Positions 28,201 through 37,482 of a stretch of 64,000 nucleotides of DNA are shown here, piece by piece. The notes under the pieces were generated by a model. The model was not told the origin of the DNA. It ran no database searches and worked only from the letters and a program-made list of their open reading frames with translations. Source of the stretch: Paenibacillus sp. YPG26. GTDB lineage: Bacteria > Bacillota > Bacilli > Paenibacillales > Paenibacillaceae. The first letter of the stretch is position 1. Every line of letters begins with the position of its first letter. Location of the stretch: the NCBI RefSeq assembly GCF_023704175.1, contig NZ_CP084530.1, positions 1,262,001 to 1,326,000 of the forward strand, read 5' to 3'. Position numbers and translations under genes: made by a program.

Positions 28201-28228
28201 ATGTGTAACTGATTCGATCAGGCATGAG
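28201..28228 (+). promoter_or_regulatory. GlcT-type ribonucleic antiterminator (RAT) of the ptsG leader
   Basis: The stretch from ATGTGTAACTGATTCGATCA to GGCATGAG closely resembles the B. subtilis ptsG RAT as I remember it. Its last 7 bases (GCATGAG) are also the 5' arm of the terminator, so RAT folding and terminator folding exclude each other. Confidence 0.85.
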
Positions 28229-28322
28229 TTGATGAAAGTCTTTGATTGTATTGCACCTTTCTGGGGTATTATAACCCTGAAGAGAGTGAATAGATCAAGG
28301 CTTTCAAGGCTCATGCTTTTTT
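28222..28322 (+). terminator. Regulated terminator in the ptsG leader
   Basis: GCATGAG (28222-28228) and TGAAAG (28233-28238) pair with CTTTCA (28301-28306) and CTCATGC (28310-28316), followed by six T. The loop is about 62 bases, longer than the comparable B. subtilis loop as I recall it. Confidence 0.82.
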
Positions 28323-28348
28323 ATTTGCCTATATAAAGGAGGTTGCTT

Positions 28349-30463
28349 ATGTTCAAGAAATTTTTTGGTGTCTTGCAAAGAGTAGGTAAGGCACTCATGC
28401 TTCCGGTTGCGATACTACCGGCTGCGGGACTCTTGCTCGGGATCGGTAACATGCTGATCAGTGAAGACTTCCTGAGGCTGGTGCCTGCACTGGATAATCA
28501 GGGAGTTCACGCTGTAGCGACGATTCTGATGAATGCGGGTCAAATCGTCTTTGACAACCTGTCTCTGCTGTTCGCAGTCGGGGTAGCTATCGGCTTGGCC
28601 GGTGGTGAAGGGGTAGCGGGACTAGCCGCAATTGTCGGCTTCCTTGTTATGAATAAAACGATGGGAACCGTAATCGGGGTTACTCCTGGAATGATCGGAA
28701 ACAACGAGGCTTATGCCAGTGTGCTGGGGATCCCAACCCTGGCTACAGGGGTGTTCGGGGGTATTATTGTCGGGATATTGGCGGCTGCGATGTACAAGCG
28801 GTTCTTCAAGATCGAGCTGCCATCCTACCTGGGCTTCTTCGCAGGTAAGCGGTTCGTCCCAATTATGACAGCAGCAACCTCGCTGCTTATCGGATTGCTT
28901 ATGGTTATTGTATGGCCGCCGATTCAGCAAGGACTGAATTACCTGTCTCACAATATGATTGACACGAACCGTACCATGGCCGCATTCATCTTCGGTGTGG
29001 TAGAGCGGGCGCTCATTCCGTTCGGTCTGCATCATATTTTCTATTCCCCGTTCTGGTTCGAATTCGGAGAATATGCGAACAAGGCAGGTCAAATTATCCG
29101 TGGTGACCAGCATATCTTCATGTCCCAGCTTCGTGATGGCGTGCCGTTCACAGCGGGTACCTTCATGACTGGTAAATTCCCTTTCATGATGTTCGGTCTT
29201 CCGGCAGCCGCGCTTGCTATGTATCATGAGGCAAAGCCGCAGCACAAGAAGTATGTGGCGGGAATTATGGGGTCCGCAGCACTGACCTCGTTCCTGACAG
29301 GGATTACAGAACCAATTGAGTTCTCCTTCTTGTTCCTGGCGCCAGTTCTGTTCGCGGTTCACTGTGTATTCGCAGGTCTGTCCTTCATGACTATGCATAT
29401 TCTTGGTGTCAAAATCGGGATGACCTTCTCCGGTGGATTGATTGACTTCCTGATCTTCGGTGTAATCCCGGGCCGTACCCCTTGGTATCTGGTTATTCTC
29501 GCAGGTGCGGTATTCGCGGTCATCTATTACTTTGGATTCCGGTTCATTATCCGGAAGTTCAATCTCAAGACACCAGGGCGTGAGGAAGCGGCAGAAGGCG
29601 AGAACGCCGCAGATACCGGTACTGGGACCGCTGTTCCTGTTACCAATGATGATCTTCCAAGCAATATTCTTGGAGCGCTTGGTGGCAAGGAGAATATTGC
29701 CCATCTGGATGCTTGTATCACACGTCTTCGTGTTGAAGTCAAGGATAAAGCCAATGTGAACAAGGATCGTCTCAAGAAGCTCGGCGCGTCCGGCGTACTT
29801 GAAGTGGGTAATAACGTACAAGCCATCTTCGGTACACGTTCTGATACGATCAAATCTCAGATTCAGGATATTATGAATGGCAAAACTCCTGCTCGTCTCC
29901 CGGATGCCGATGATGTTGGTGAGAGAGCTACGAACTTTGATGCGCCTAGTGTAAGCGGTAAGCCCGCTGAAGCTGAGCAGCAGGCTGCTCAGGATGGCGA
30001 TGCGATTATTAAAGAAGATGTAGTTGCTCCTGCGAATGGTGAACTGATGGACATTACCAAGGTTCCAGACCCTGTCTTCTCCGAGAAAATGACAGGCGAC
30101 GGATTCGCCATCCTTCCTAGTGATGGAACGATCTGCTCGCCAGTATACGGTAAAGTGTTCAATGTATTCCCTAGTAAGCACGCCATCGGAATCATGTCCG
30201 ACGGAGGCAAGGAAGTGCTTGTTCACATTGGGGTGAATACAGTGAAGCTCAAAGGTCAAGGCTTCAAGGTTCTGGTGCAGGAAGGCGATCTCGTATCGGC
30301 AGGACAGCCGATTATGAAAGTGGATCTGGAATATGTGAAGGCTCATGCGCCTTCGATTATTTCTCCGATTATTTTCTCCAACCTGCCTGAAGGTTCATCG
30401 GTTACCCTGAACAAATCGGGTCTGGTGAAGAGCGGAGAGAACAACATTATCACCATCAAGTAA
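28349..30463 (+). CDS. ptsG: PTS glucose transporter subunit IICBA
   Basis: Imports and phosphorylates glucose. 704 residues from ATG 28349 (AAAGGAGG 6 bases upstream; the TTG at 28343 is too close). Domain order is EIIC membrane domain (about 1-410, multiple helices, with VVERALIPFGLHHIFYSPFW and GITEPIEFSFLF), EIIB with the phosphorylated C456 in HLDACITRLR, and EIIA with H626 in VLVHIGVNTVKLKGQGF. All domains are complete, so no separate EIIA-Glc is needed. Expression is set by GlcT through the leader just upstream. ptsH follows 72 bases downstream, as in other Bacillales. Confidence 0.96.
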   Translation: MFKKFFGVLQRVGKALMLPVAILPAAGLLLGIGNMLISEDFLRLVPALDNQGVHAVATILMNAGQIVFDNLSLLFAVGVAIGLAGGEGVAGLAAIVGFLVMNKTMGTVIGVTPGMIGNNEAYASVLGIPTLATGVFGGIIVGILAAAMYKRFFKIELPSYLGFFAGKRFVPIMTAATSLLIGLLMVIVWPPIQQGLNYLSHNMIDTNRTMAAFIFGVVERALIPFGLHHIFYSPFWFEFGEYANKAGQIIRGDQHIFMSQLRDGVPFTAGTFMTGKFPFMMFGLPAAALAMYHEAKPQHKKYVAGIMGSAALTSFLTGITEPIEFSFLFLAPVLFAVHCVFAGLSFMTMHILGVKIGMTFSGGLIDFLIFGVIPGRTPWYLVILAGAVFAVIYYFGFRFIIRKFNLKTPGREEAAEGENAADTGTGTAVPVTNDDLPSNILGALGGKENIAHLDACITRLRVEVKDKANVNKDRLKKLGASGVLEVGNNVQAIFGTRSDTIKSQIQDIMNGKTPARLPDADDVGERATNFDAPSVSGKPAEAEQQAAQDGDAIIKEDVVAPANGELMDITKVPDPVFSEKMTGDGFAILPSDGTICSPVYGKVFNVFPSKHAIGIMSDGGKEVLVHIGVNTVKLKGQGFKVLVQEGDLVSAGQPIMKVDLEYVKAHAPSIISPIIFSNLPEGSSVTLNKSGLVKSGENNIITIK

Positions 30464-30535
30464 GACTTTTGTAATGAAGCCAAGTTACCTCATAAGATGA
30501 AGTAACAACCTATATTATTAAAGAAAGTGGGATGT

Positions 30536-30817
30536 ATGACTATGCAAAGAAACTTTAAAATTACGGATGAAGACGGTATCCATGCACGCCCGGCTACAGC
30601 ATTGGTGAACACAGCCAACAAATTCAAAGGGGCTGAGTCCTTCGCTGAAGCAAAAGGCAAGAAAGTGACACTGAAATCCATTCTGGGTGTTCTGTCTCTA
30701 GGTCTCGAACAGGGCGATATCATTACTCTTTCTTCTGAAGGCGAAGAAGCTGAAGCGGCGCTGAGCGCACTCTCCGATATTATGGTAAGCGAAGGGCTAG
30801 GCGAAATTAATGATTAA
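30536..30817 (+). CDS. ptsH: Phosphocarrier protein HPr
   Basis: Passes phosphate from enzyme I to the EIIA domains and, in Firmicutes, is also phosphorylated by HPr kinase to act as the CcpA corepressor. About 93 residues. [14 protein letters not shown] carries the catalytic His, and [15 protein letters not shown] carries the regulatory Ser (Ser46 position), so both control sites are present. There is one more residue between His and Ser than in B. subtilis HPr. ATG 30536 and ATG 30542 are both possible; the ribosome site AAAGTGGG is mediocre. The end overlaps ptsI by 8 bases. Confidence 0.95.
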   Translation: MTMQRNFKITDEDGIHARPATALVNTANKFKGAESFAEAKGKKVTLKSILGVLSLGLEQGDIITLSSEGEEAEAALSALSDIMVSEGLGEIND

Positions 30818-32528
30818 GATTGAGGGGATTGCAGCATCTGCTGGCGTTGCGATTGCCCGCGCCTTCAAGCTTGAGCACCCTGATTTCACAATCAATAAGC
30901 AGTCTGTAGAGAGCCCAGATGCCGAAATTGCCCGCTTTGACAATGCCCTGGCGAAATCACAACAGGAGCTCGAAGCCATTAAGGAACGCACCCGCGCCGA
31001 GCTTGGCGAGAAGAAGGCGGAGATTTTTGAATCCCACCTCCTGATTCTGAATGATCCCGAGCTTATTGACCCGGTTCGTTCAATGATCACGACTGAACAG
31101 GTTAATGCGGAATACGCGCTGAATGAGACTGCGTCCCAGTTCATATCCATGTTCGAGAACATGAAGAGTGCTTATCTGCAGGAACGCGCTGCGGATATGC
31201 GTGATGTAACCAAGCGCGTGCTGACTCATCTGCTCGGATTGACTTATGTCAATCCGGCAGAGATTAGCGAAGAGGTTATTGTCATTGCAGAAGACCTGAC
31301 ACCTTCAGATACAGCTCAATTGAATCGTAACTATGTGCTTGGCTTCACTACGAATATTGGTGGACGGACTTCCCACTCTGCGATCATGGCCCGTTCTTTG
31401 GAGATTCCTGCAGTGGTGGGTACCAAGGAAGTTGTTGAGAAAGTGAACAACGGAGATTTGATCATTGTGGACGGGCTGGATGGTCAGGTCATGATTAATC
31501 CGACTGAAGAGGTAGTCTCAGAATATAGAGCGAAGCAGCTGAAGTATCAAGAGCAGCGTGCGGAGTGGAACAAGCTGCGTGATCAGAAGTCAGTCTCTAA
31601 AGATGGTGTTCATGTCGAGCTTGCAGCGAATATCGGTACGCCGAATGATGTTGCAGGGGTTATCGATAACGGCGGTGAAGCCGTAGGTCTGTACCGTACT
31701 GAATTCCTGTATATGGGCCGTGACAAGCTGCCTTCTGAGGATGTTCAGTTCAATGCTTACAAGACAGTTCTTGAGAAAATGGAAGGCAAGCCTGTAGTTG
31801 TCCGCACACTGGATATCGGTGGAGACAAGGAGCTTCCTTATCTCGAGCTTCCGAAGGAAATGAACCCTTTCCTTGGATTCCGCGCGGTACGCCTGTGCCT
31901 GGATCGTACGGATATCTTCCGTACGCAGCTTCGAGCACTGCTTCGGGCAAGTGTGTACGGGAATCTGCGGATCATGTTCCCTATGATCGCCACCCTTGGT
32001 GAATTCCGTGAAGCCAAGGCCCTGCTGCTTGAAGAGAAGCAGAAGCTGATTGCAGAAGGAATCGAAGTCTCTGAGAACATTCAGCTCGGCATCATGGTCG
32101 AGATTCCTTCAACAGCGGTTTTGGCCGATCAATTTGCCAAGGAAGTAGATTTCTTCAGTATCGGTACGAATGACCTGATTCAATACACTATGGCTGCTGA
32201 CCGGATGAATGAGCGGGTGTCCTATCTGTACCAACCGTACAATCCAGCCATTCTTCGTCTGGTCAAGATGGTTATTGACGCGGCGCACAAAGAAGGCCGC
32301 TGGGCGGGAATGTGCGGTGAGATGGCTGGTGATACGACAGCGATTCCACTCCTGCTGGGACTTGGACTCGATGAATTCAGTATGAGTGCCACCTCTATTT
32401 TGCCGGCGCGTTCCCTTATCTCCAAGCTGTCCCAAGCGGATATGAAGGAGCTTGCGGCTAAAGCACTGGAACTCCAGACCGCTGAACAGGTTGTGGAGCT
32501 GGTGAGAGAGATTGAAGCCAAGCTGTAA
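30810..32528 (+). CDS. ptsI: Phosphoenolpyruvate-protein phosphotransferase (PTS enzyme I)
   Basis: Takes phosphate from PEP and gives it to HPr, the entry point of the PTS. 572 residues, standard length. It begins [19 protein letters not shown]. The active-site His is H189 in [21 protein letters not shown], the same number as in well-studied enzymes I. The PEP-binding barrel includes [33 protein letters not shown] in part, [15 protein letters not shown] and the C-terminal GMCGEMAGD with the catalytic Cys. The ATG lies inside the end of ptsH, so the two are translationally coupled. A strong terminator follows. Confidence 0.97.
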   Translation: MIKIEGIAASAGVAIARAFKLEHPDFTINKQSVESPDAEIARFDNALAKSQQELEAIKERTRAELGEKKAEIFESHLLILNDPELIDPVRSMITTEQVNAEYALNETASQFISMFENMKSAYLQERAADMRDVTKRVLTHLLGLTYVNPAEISEEVIVIAEDLTPSDTAQLNRNYVLGFTTNIGGRTSHSAIMARSLEIPAVVGTKEVVEKVNNGDLIIVDGLDGQVMINPTEEVVSEYRAKQLKYQEQRAEWNKLRDQKSVSKDGVHVELAANIGTPNDVAGVIDNGGEAVGLYRTEFLYMGRDKLPSEDVQFNAYKTVLEKMEGKPVVVRTLDIGGDKELPYLELPKEMNPFLGFRAVRLCLDRTDIFRTQLRALLRASVYGNLRIMFPMIATLGEFREAKALLLEEKQKLIAEGIEVSENIQLGIMVEIPSTAVLADQFAKEVDFFSIGTNDLIQYTMAADRMNERVSYLYQPYNPAILRLVKMVIDAAHKEGRWAGMCGEMAGDTTAIPLLLGLGLDEFSMSATSILPARSLISKLSQADMKELAAKALELQTAEQVVELVREIEAKL

Positions 32529-32594
32529 CGACGGGTGTAATCCGTTTTAACTTTTTCCAACTGCGTTATGAATGAATATAGGGGACTTCCCTGG

Positions 32595-32621
32595 CCGGTA
32601 TCTTAGGATACCGGTTTTTTT
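32595..32621 (+). terminator. Terminator of the ptsGHI operon
   Basis: CCGGTATC and GATACCGG around TTAG, followed by seven T. Confidence 0.9.
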
Positions 32622-32725
32622 GTTATTGGTGAATTGGGTTTATTTTTGATTAGGGATAGGCTAGAGTGGAATGGGGAAATCTGAATATTTTATATAATCG
32701 CTGATTTAGCCTGATTTAATGGGTT

Positions 32726-32731
32726 TATAAT
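32726..32731 (+). promoter_or_regulatory. -10 element of ppx
   Basis: TATAAT 31 bases before the ppx start. The -35 is poor (GATTTA at 17-base spacing). It excludes the in-frame codon at 32730 as a start. Confidence 0.45.
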
Positions 32732-32762
32732 GAACTTATACCTACTTACAAGGAGTATACAT

Positions 32763-34307
32763 ATGCATATGAACGACAAGCGCAGCACCGTGGGCATTAT
32801 TGATATTGGTTCCAACTCGATCCGGGTTGTGGTGTATGAGGTGACTTCTTCTGGCGACTACCGGGTTGTTCATGAGAGCAAGGAATCTGCCCGTCTTAGT
32901 GAGAAGATTAGTGCGGATGGCAGAATGGAGCATGAGGGTATTCTGTCTATAGTTCCCGTGCTGAGTGAATTCAGGAATATATGCCAGTCTTATGAATGCG
33001 GGCGTATTCGTGTCGCGGCGACAGCGGCAATCCGCAATGCGGTCAATGCAGACGAGATCGTAGATACGCTGAGCAAGCATACAGGTCTCTCGATTGAGGT
33101 GTTGTCGGGAACGGAGGAGGCACTCTACGGATTCCTTGGGGTAGCTCAGGGAATTGGGGTTTCGGATGGATTCATTATTGACATTGGCGGGGGGAGTACG
33201 GAGATTACGCTGTTCCGGAATCGGGAACTGCTTCATAGTGTCTCATTGCCTTTTGGCGCCGTAAATGCGAACTATAAATTCTCCACGTCAAGCGGATGGA
33301 CATCGCTGTCTAGTCTTGGGCTGATCCAGGAACTGCGGGAACTGATGCGTCAGCATGACTGGATCTCGAATCATCCCGGGCTTCCGCTCATTGGACTTGG
33401 CGGGACCATTCGATCACTAGGCAAGCTGGATCAGCGCAGAAACAAGTATCCTTTGCCAATGACCCATCACTATGTACTTGAAGAAGACAGCGTGAATTAC
33501 TATGCGGAACATCTGCCCTCAATTCCGGTAGATCAGCGCAGAAGGCTGCCTGGATTATCCAAGAACAGGGTGGATCTCATTGTGCCCGGTGTGCTGATTC
33601 TGCATACGATCTTCAGCTGCATTAAGGCCAAATATTGTCTAATCAGTGGAACGGGATTGCGTGAGGGACTCCTGCACGACGTGTTGAAGACCAGGCTTCC
33701 TGAGGCTTCGGAAGTCGTTGACCGCCAAGTCCGCTCGCTGCTTTCTTTTCAATCGGCGGTCTCTCCCCGTCATCTGAATCACGTTCACCAGTTATCAGTG
33801 CAGCTGCTTAACGAACTGAATCCCGCCATGGATGAGGCGCTTGCCGGACGCATTCTTCATGTGTCTGCCATGCTTTATAAGATAGGCGCCTCGCTGTGGT
33901 ATCACCAGTATGAGAAGCATACATTCTACTGGCTGCTCAATGCGCCTCTGGGGGGATTAACCCACCGGGAGATTGTGCTTATTGCGCTGATTGCGGAATT
34001 CAGAGCGAAGAACGGGAAGCAGACAAGCGCGGAGGTCTACCAGAACAGTATTCTAAAAGAAGAGGATACGAAGTTAACCGCCCGGCTTGCCGCTCTGCTG
34101 CAGGTAGCGATCGCACTTGATGCGAGCGAGACTCAGCCCGTTACTTCCATCATAGCTAAGAAGGAGAACAAGACTCTAACATTGAAGCTAAACTGCCGCA
34201 GCCAGCCCTTTATTGAACTCAGGGAACTGGATGCGGCAGCGAAGGTCTTTCAGAAAGCCTGGGATATTAAATTGAAGTGGGAAATTCAGACTTCTTCCAG
34301 GTACTAA
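32763..34307 (+). CDS. ppx: Exopolyphosphatase (Ppx/GppA family)
   Basis: Hydrolyses terminal phosphates of polyphosphate, or pppGpp. 514 residues from ATG 32763, 7 bases after AAGGAG. The ASKHA-type ATPase fold is shown by VGIIDIGSNSIRVVVYE (phosphate 1), FIIDIGGGSTEITLF (phosphate 2) and LIGLGGTIRSLGKL. A C-terminal HD-like helical domain of about 200 residues follows (HVHQLSVQLLNELNPAMDEA). Its last 41 bases are shared with the convergent ppk gene. The neighbouring ppk makes the polyphosphate role more likely than a purely ppGpp role. Confidence 0.93.
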   Translation: MHMNDKRSTVGIIDIGSNSIRVVVYEVTSSGDYRVVHESKESARLSEKISADGRMEHEGILSIVPVLSEFRNICQSYECGRIRVAATAAIRNAVNADEIVDTLSKHTGLSIEVLSGTEEALYGFLGVAQGIGVSDGFIIDIGGGSTEITLFRNRELLHSVSLPFGAVNANYKFSTSSGWTSLSSLGLIQELRELMRQHDWISNHPGLPLIGLGGTIRSLGKLDQRRNKYPLPMTHHYVLEEDSVNYYAEHLPSIPVDQRRRLPGLSKNRVDLIVPGVLILHTIFSCIKAKYCLISGTGLREGLLHDVLKTRLPEASEVVDRQVRSLLSFQSAVSPRHLNHVHQLSVQLLNELNPAMDEALAGRILHVSAMLYKIGASLWYHQYEKHTFYWLLNAPLGGLTHREIVLIALIAEFRAKNGKQTSAEVYQNSILKEEDTKLTARLAALLQVAIALDASETQPVTSIIAKKENKTLTLKLNCRSQPFIELRELDAAAKVFQKAWDIKLKWEIQTSSRY

Positions 34308-36360
34308 TATCAAGAGCTGCAAATTGGCTGCGGCAGGACGGGAGATCGCTTGCGATTCTCTCGTATTTGCCATTCGGCAAAAGCTGCTTGGCCTTCACAT
34401 TATCAGCCAGGGAGAGGCTTAGAATCTGGATGACCATATTGCGGGCAGCTTCTTCATATACCGGGCACATAAGCTCAATCCGGCGGGTCAAATTCCGGGT
34501 CATCCAGTCCGCACTGGAGATCCAGACTTCGGGCTGGCCGCCATTCTCAAAGTAGTATATCCTTGAATGCTCCAGGAACCGGTCGACAATGCTTCTTACG
34601 GTAATGTGGTCGCTGAGACCCTCAACTCCGGGCCGCAGGCAGCATACACCGCGTATAATCAGATCAATCTGCACCCCGCTTTGTGAAGCAGAATATAGGG
34701 CGTCTATCATCTCCTGGCTCGACAGGGAGTTCATCTTGGCGATGATTCTCGCCGGTCTTCCGCTGCGGGCATGCTCCGACTCTCTCTCGAAGAGACGGAT
34801 GAGCTTGTTCTGCATATTGTCAGGTGCAAGCGTCAGGGATTGCCAGTGATGCACGGCAGAGTATCCGGTAATTAGATTGAACAGCTCCGAGGCATCCTCG
34901 CCAATGGAAGGATGAGTGGTGAACATACCGATATCGGTGTAGAGTCTGGCGGTGATGTCATTGTAATTGCCTGTACCGACATGTACATATCTCTTAAGAT
35001 CAGGACCTTCCTGACGAACGATAAGCAGAATCTTCGCATGGGTCTTGAGCCCCACAAGCCCATACACCACATGACAGCCTGCTTTCTCTAAAGTCCGGGC
35101 CCAAGCGATATTCCGCTCCTCATCGAACCTGGCCTTCAGCTCAACAACAACGGTAACCTGCTTCCCGGATTCGGCTGCGTCCGCCAAGGCGCGAATCAGC
35201 GGCGAGTTCCCGCTTACCCTGTAGAGCGTCATCTTGATGGCCATGACATGGGGATCTTCCGAAGCCTGGACAATGAAATCAGTCACGGCATCAAAGCATT
35301 CATACGGGTGGTACATCAGCACGTCCCGTTCCTTAAGCACCTCGAAGAAATCTTCATTCTCCTCGAATTCCTTCGGATAGGGCGGCTCATCCTGCGGGTA
35401 ACGCAGCTTGGGGCTTCCTTGCACTGAACCGGTGAAATGACGAAGGAAGGTCAGGTCCAGCGGACCCTCAATCTCGAATACAGCATCTGTAATCTCAAAT
35501 TCATCCTGAAGCAGCTCAAGTGCATAGGGATGAAAGCCTTTCTGAACCTCCAGGCGGACGGGAGCACCCCAGCGCCGCTTGCGCAGCTCCTTCTCAATTT
35601 CTTCAAGCAGATCCTCCGCGCCTTCCTCATCAATGGTCAGATCCGCATTACGGGTAACCCGGAATTCATGGACCGCAAGGGGAATATAACCGCTGAACAA
35701 GGTATGGATATGATGCTTGATCAGCTCCTCAATAAGAATAAAGGACTGCTTCTTGCTGTTCGAGTGCTGGGGAAGCGGCACGAACCGCGACAGATTGGAA
35801 GGGACCTGCACAACTGCGAAATAAGGCTCCTCTTCTGGATTGTCTCCATCCCGCTTCAAGACAACCGCCAAATATACGAACAGATTATGAACCAGTGGAA
35901 AAGGCCGGCTCTGATCTACCGCCATAGGTGTAAGTACCGGGAAGATAATGTCATGATAATAGTCTTCCATCGATTGGCGCTGTGCCTTGTTCAGATCTTC
36001 ATATTTCAAGAGCTGTATATGCTCTTTGGTGAGCTGCCGCATGATATCGCGGTATGTACGGTACTGGGTGTGCACCATTTTGGAGATGCGGGAGACCAGG
36101 CGTTTGTACAGGCCGGCCGGAGTGTAGCCTGTAAAATCCTTTTTGGCATAACCCGCACGCATCTGATCCTGGATGCCTGCCACGCGGACACTCATGAATT
36201 CATCCAGATTGCTGGACACAATGGATAGGAACTTGGCCCGCTCAAGCAGAGGGGTTCCAGGGTCCTGGGCTTCCTGCAGCACGCGCCAATTGAACTCGAT
36301 CCAGCTTAAGTCCCTGTTAAGATATCTTGAACCATCATCTTTATTATTAATATGTGTCAT
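34267..36360 (-). CDS. ppk: Polyphosphate kinase 1
   Basis: Makes polyphosphate from ATP, reversibly. 697 residues, full length. The N-terminal domain begins RYLNRDLSWIEFNWRVLQEA; the phospholipase D-like catalytic halves have the autophosphorylated His in VGLKTHAKILLIVR and the motif HVGTGNYNDITARLYTDIG, with a second His motif in the C-terminal half (RFLEHSRIYYFENGG). The start is ATG 36360. It is convergent with ppx and the two 3' ends overlap by 41 bp, with no terminator hairpin visible between them. Confidence 0.96.
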   Translation of the reverse strand: MTHINNKDDGSRYLNRDLSWIEFNWRVLQEAQDPGTPLLERAKFLSIVSSNLDEFMSVRVAGIQDQMRAGYAKKDFTGYTPAGLYKRLVSRISKMVHTQYRTYRDIMRQLTKEHIQLLKYEDLNKAQRQSMEDYYHDIIFPVLTPMAVDQSRPFPLVHNLFVYLAVVLKRDGDNPEEEPYFAVVQVPSNLSRFVPLPQHSNSKKQSFILIEELIKHHIHTLFSGYIPLAVHEFRVTRNADLTIDEEGAEDLLEEIEKELRKRRWGAPVRLEVQKGFHPYALELLQDEFEITDAVFEIEGPLDLTFLRHFTGSVQGSPKLRYPQDEPPYPKEFEENEDFFEVLKERDVLMYHPYECFDAVTDFIVQASEDPHVMAIKMTLYRVSGNSPLIRALADAAESGKQVTVVVELKARFDEERNIAWARTLEKAGCHVVYGLVGLKTHAKILLIVRQEGPDLKRYVHVGTGNYNDITARLYTDIGMFTTHPSIGEDASELFNLITGYSAVHHWQSLTLAPDNMQNKLIRLFERESEHARSGRPARIIAKMNSLSSQEMIDALYSASQSGVQIDLIIRGVCCLRPGVEGLSDHITVRSIVDRFLEHSRIYYFENGGQPEVWISSADWMTRNLTRRIELMCPVYEEAARNMVIQILSLSLADNVKAKQLLPNGKYERIASDLPSCRSQFAALDISTWKKSEFPTSI

Positions 36361-36573
36361 CTGTCCAACGACCTCCGCAAAATTACGCTAATAACCTTAT
36401 TCCTACATTGTACTATTCTGCAACTGAGAAAAAAGCTGACTTTTGTAAAATCCATGTAAAATTTATTAAGGAATGTAAAGCGAAACGACCTCCAGAACTA
36501 TTTTTTACCCAAAAAGTGAAAGCTTTGCCTCAAATATGGGTAAATAAATGATATAGCCCTTGCTATGTGCCGG
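36361..36573. other. Intergenic region between ppk and the L25 gene
   Basis: Part of a 324-base gap between divergent ppk and the L25/Ctc gene. It must hold the ppk promoter on the minus strand, but I see no convincing -35/-10 pair there, no hairpin and no small gene with a ribosome site. The far end holds the L25 promoter candidate listed separately. Confidence 0.5.
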
Positions 36574-36602
36574 TTGAGTATGTCCGAATCGCGGAATATT
36601 GA
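36574..36602 (+). promoter_or_regulatory. Promoter candidate for the L25/Ctc gene
   Basis: TTGAGT (36574-36579), 17-base spacer, TATTGA (36597-36602), about 80 bases before the start. B. subtilis ctc is sigma-B controlled; no convincing sigma-B promoter is seen here. Confidence 0.45.
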
Positions 36603-36684
36603 ACCGGACGGTGGGCTGCCGAGAATATACAAGAGTGACCGGCGTGGCTTTAGGCTTCGCCAAACTTTGAGGAGGTCGTGGAGA

Positions 36685-37335
36685 ATGAGTGCAGAACATA
36701 ATGTGAAGCTTAATGCTGAGAAAAGAGCAGGATCAAGCGGCTCTTTGCGTCAATTAAGAGAGAAGGGGCGTATTCCGGGCGTGATCTATGGATCCCAAAT
36801 CGGAAATATCTCCCTGCATGTGGATGCTAAGGACCTGCAGAAGGTGGCACGCACAGGCCGGTCAGAATTTTTTGAGCTTTCGATTGCGGGTGGTGACAGC
36901 TTTCCGGCCCTGATCAAGGATGTTCAGCAGCGGGGCGGGAAAGTGGTCCATGTTGACTTCCAGCATGTATCGAAGAATAAGCCGATCCGGGTGAAAGTGC
37001 CGATCCATTATATTGGTACTCCTGAAGGAACCAAGACAGGCGGCATTCTACAGACACAGGAGACCGAGCTTGAGGTCGAAGGTCTTCCGGATTCCCTCCC
37101 GGCAGGGATTGATATCGAGGTTACCGGACTTGGAACGGGAGACAAGCTGACGGCTGCGGATGTGAAGCTTCCGGCAGGGGTAACCCTGATTACCTCCGAG
37201 GATGCGCTCCTGGCCTCGATTGTTCTTCCGCGCGCAGCACTTGAAGCAACGCCGGAAGAAGGAGCCGATGCCGCAGCTGAGGGCGATGGAGCTGCTGAAG
37301 CGGCAGAGACAGACAATAAGAGTGATGAGGCCTAA
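36685..37335 (+). CDS. ctc: Ribosomal protein L25 / general stress protein Ctc
   Basis: Binds 5S rRNA in the 50S subunit. 216 residues: the N-terminal L25 domain (LRQLREKGRIPGVIYGSQIGN) is followed by the longer TL5/Ctc-type C-terminal domain, VPIHYIGTPEGTKTGGILQ to LITSEDALLASIVLP. The tail after residue 185 is an Ala/Glu-rich, acidic low-complexity stretch, common in Bacillales members. ATG 36685 lies 9 bases after AGGAGG; the frame extends upstream but without a ribosome site. Confidence 0.95.
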   Translation: MSAEHNVKLNAEKRAGSSGSLRQLREKGRIPGVIYGSQIGNISLHVDAKDLQKVARTGRSEFFELSIAGGDSFPALIKDVQQRGGKVVHVDFQHVSKNKPIRVKVPIHYIGTPEGTKTGGILQTQETELEVEGLPDSLPAGIDIEVTGLGTGDKLTAADVKLPAGVTLITSEDALLASIVLPRAALEATPEEGADAAAEGDGAAEAAETDNKSDEA

Positions 37336-37365
37336 GCTGGCCCAATCATATACTTGGTAATGGAA

Positions 37366-37396
37366 GGACCGGAGCGGAAGCGCTCCGGTCCTTTTT
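37366..37396 (+). terminator. Terminator of the L25/Ctc gene
   Basis: Perfect 11-base arms GGACCGGAGCG and CGCTCCGGTCC around GAAG, followed by TTTTT. Confidence 0.93.
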
Positions 37397-37419
37397 GGTG
37401 TTGGTGCTTGAGGGAAGTG

Positions 37420-37447
37420 ACAAGTGCCTAATTCGCTGCATATGATA
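37420..37447 (+). promoter_or_regulatory. Sigma-K-like promoter of the giant repeat protein gene
   Basis: AC at 37420-37421, a 17-base spacer, then CATATGATA (37439-37447), which fits the sigma-K pattern AC-N17-CATAnnnTA exactly. The start codon follows 36 bases after the -10, with the ribosome site between. No comparable sigma-A promoter is visible between the Ctc terminator and the gene. Confidence 0.55.
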
Positions 37448-37482
37448 TCGCAGACGAAAGCACCCAGGAAGGAGAGATCGGC

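Noticed and set aside
28622..30346. A 574-codon open frame on the minus strand across ptsG
   Set aside because: It is the antisense shadow of a gene with clear family motifs; its translation has no recognisable domain and no ribosome site precedes it.
35437..36228. A 263-codon plus-strand frame inside ppk
   Set aside because: Antisense shadow of ppk, which has all its motifs; the frame has no ribosome site and no domain.
36517..36543. GGGTAA as a sigma-B -10 ahead of the Ctc gene
   Set aside because: No GTTTAA-like -35 at 12-15 bases, and it is about 145 bases from the start codon.
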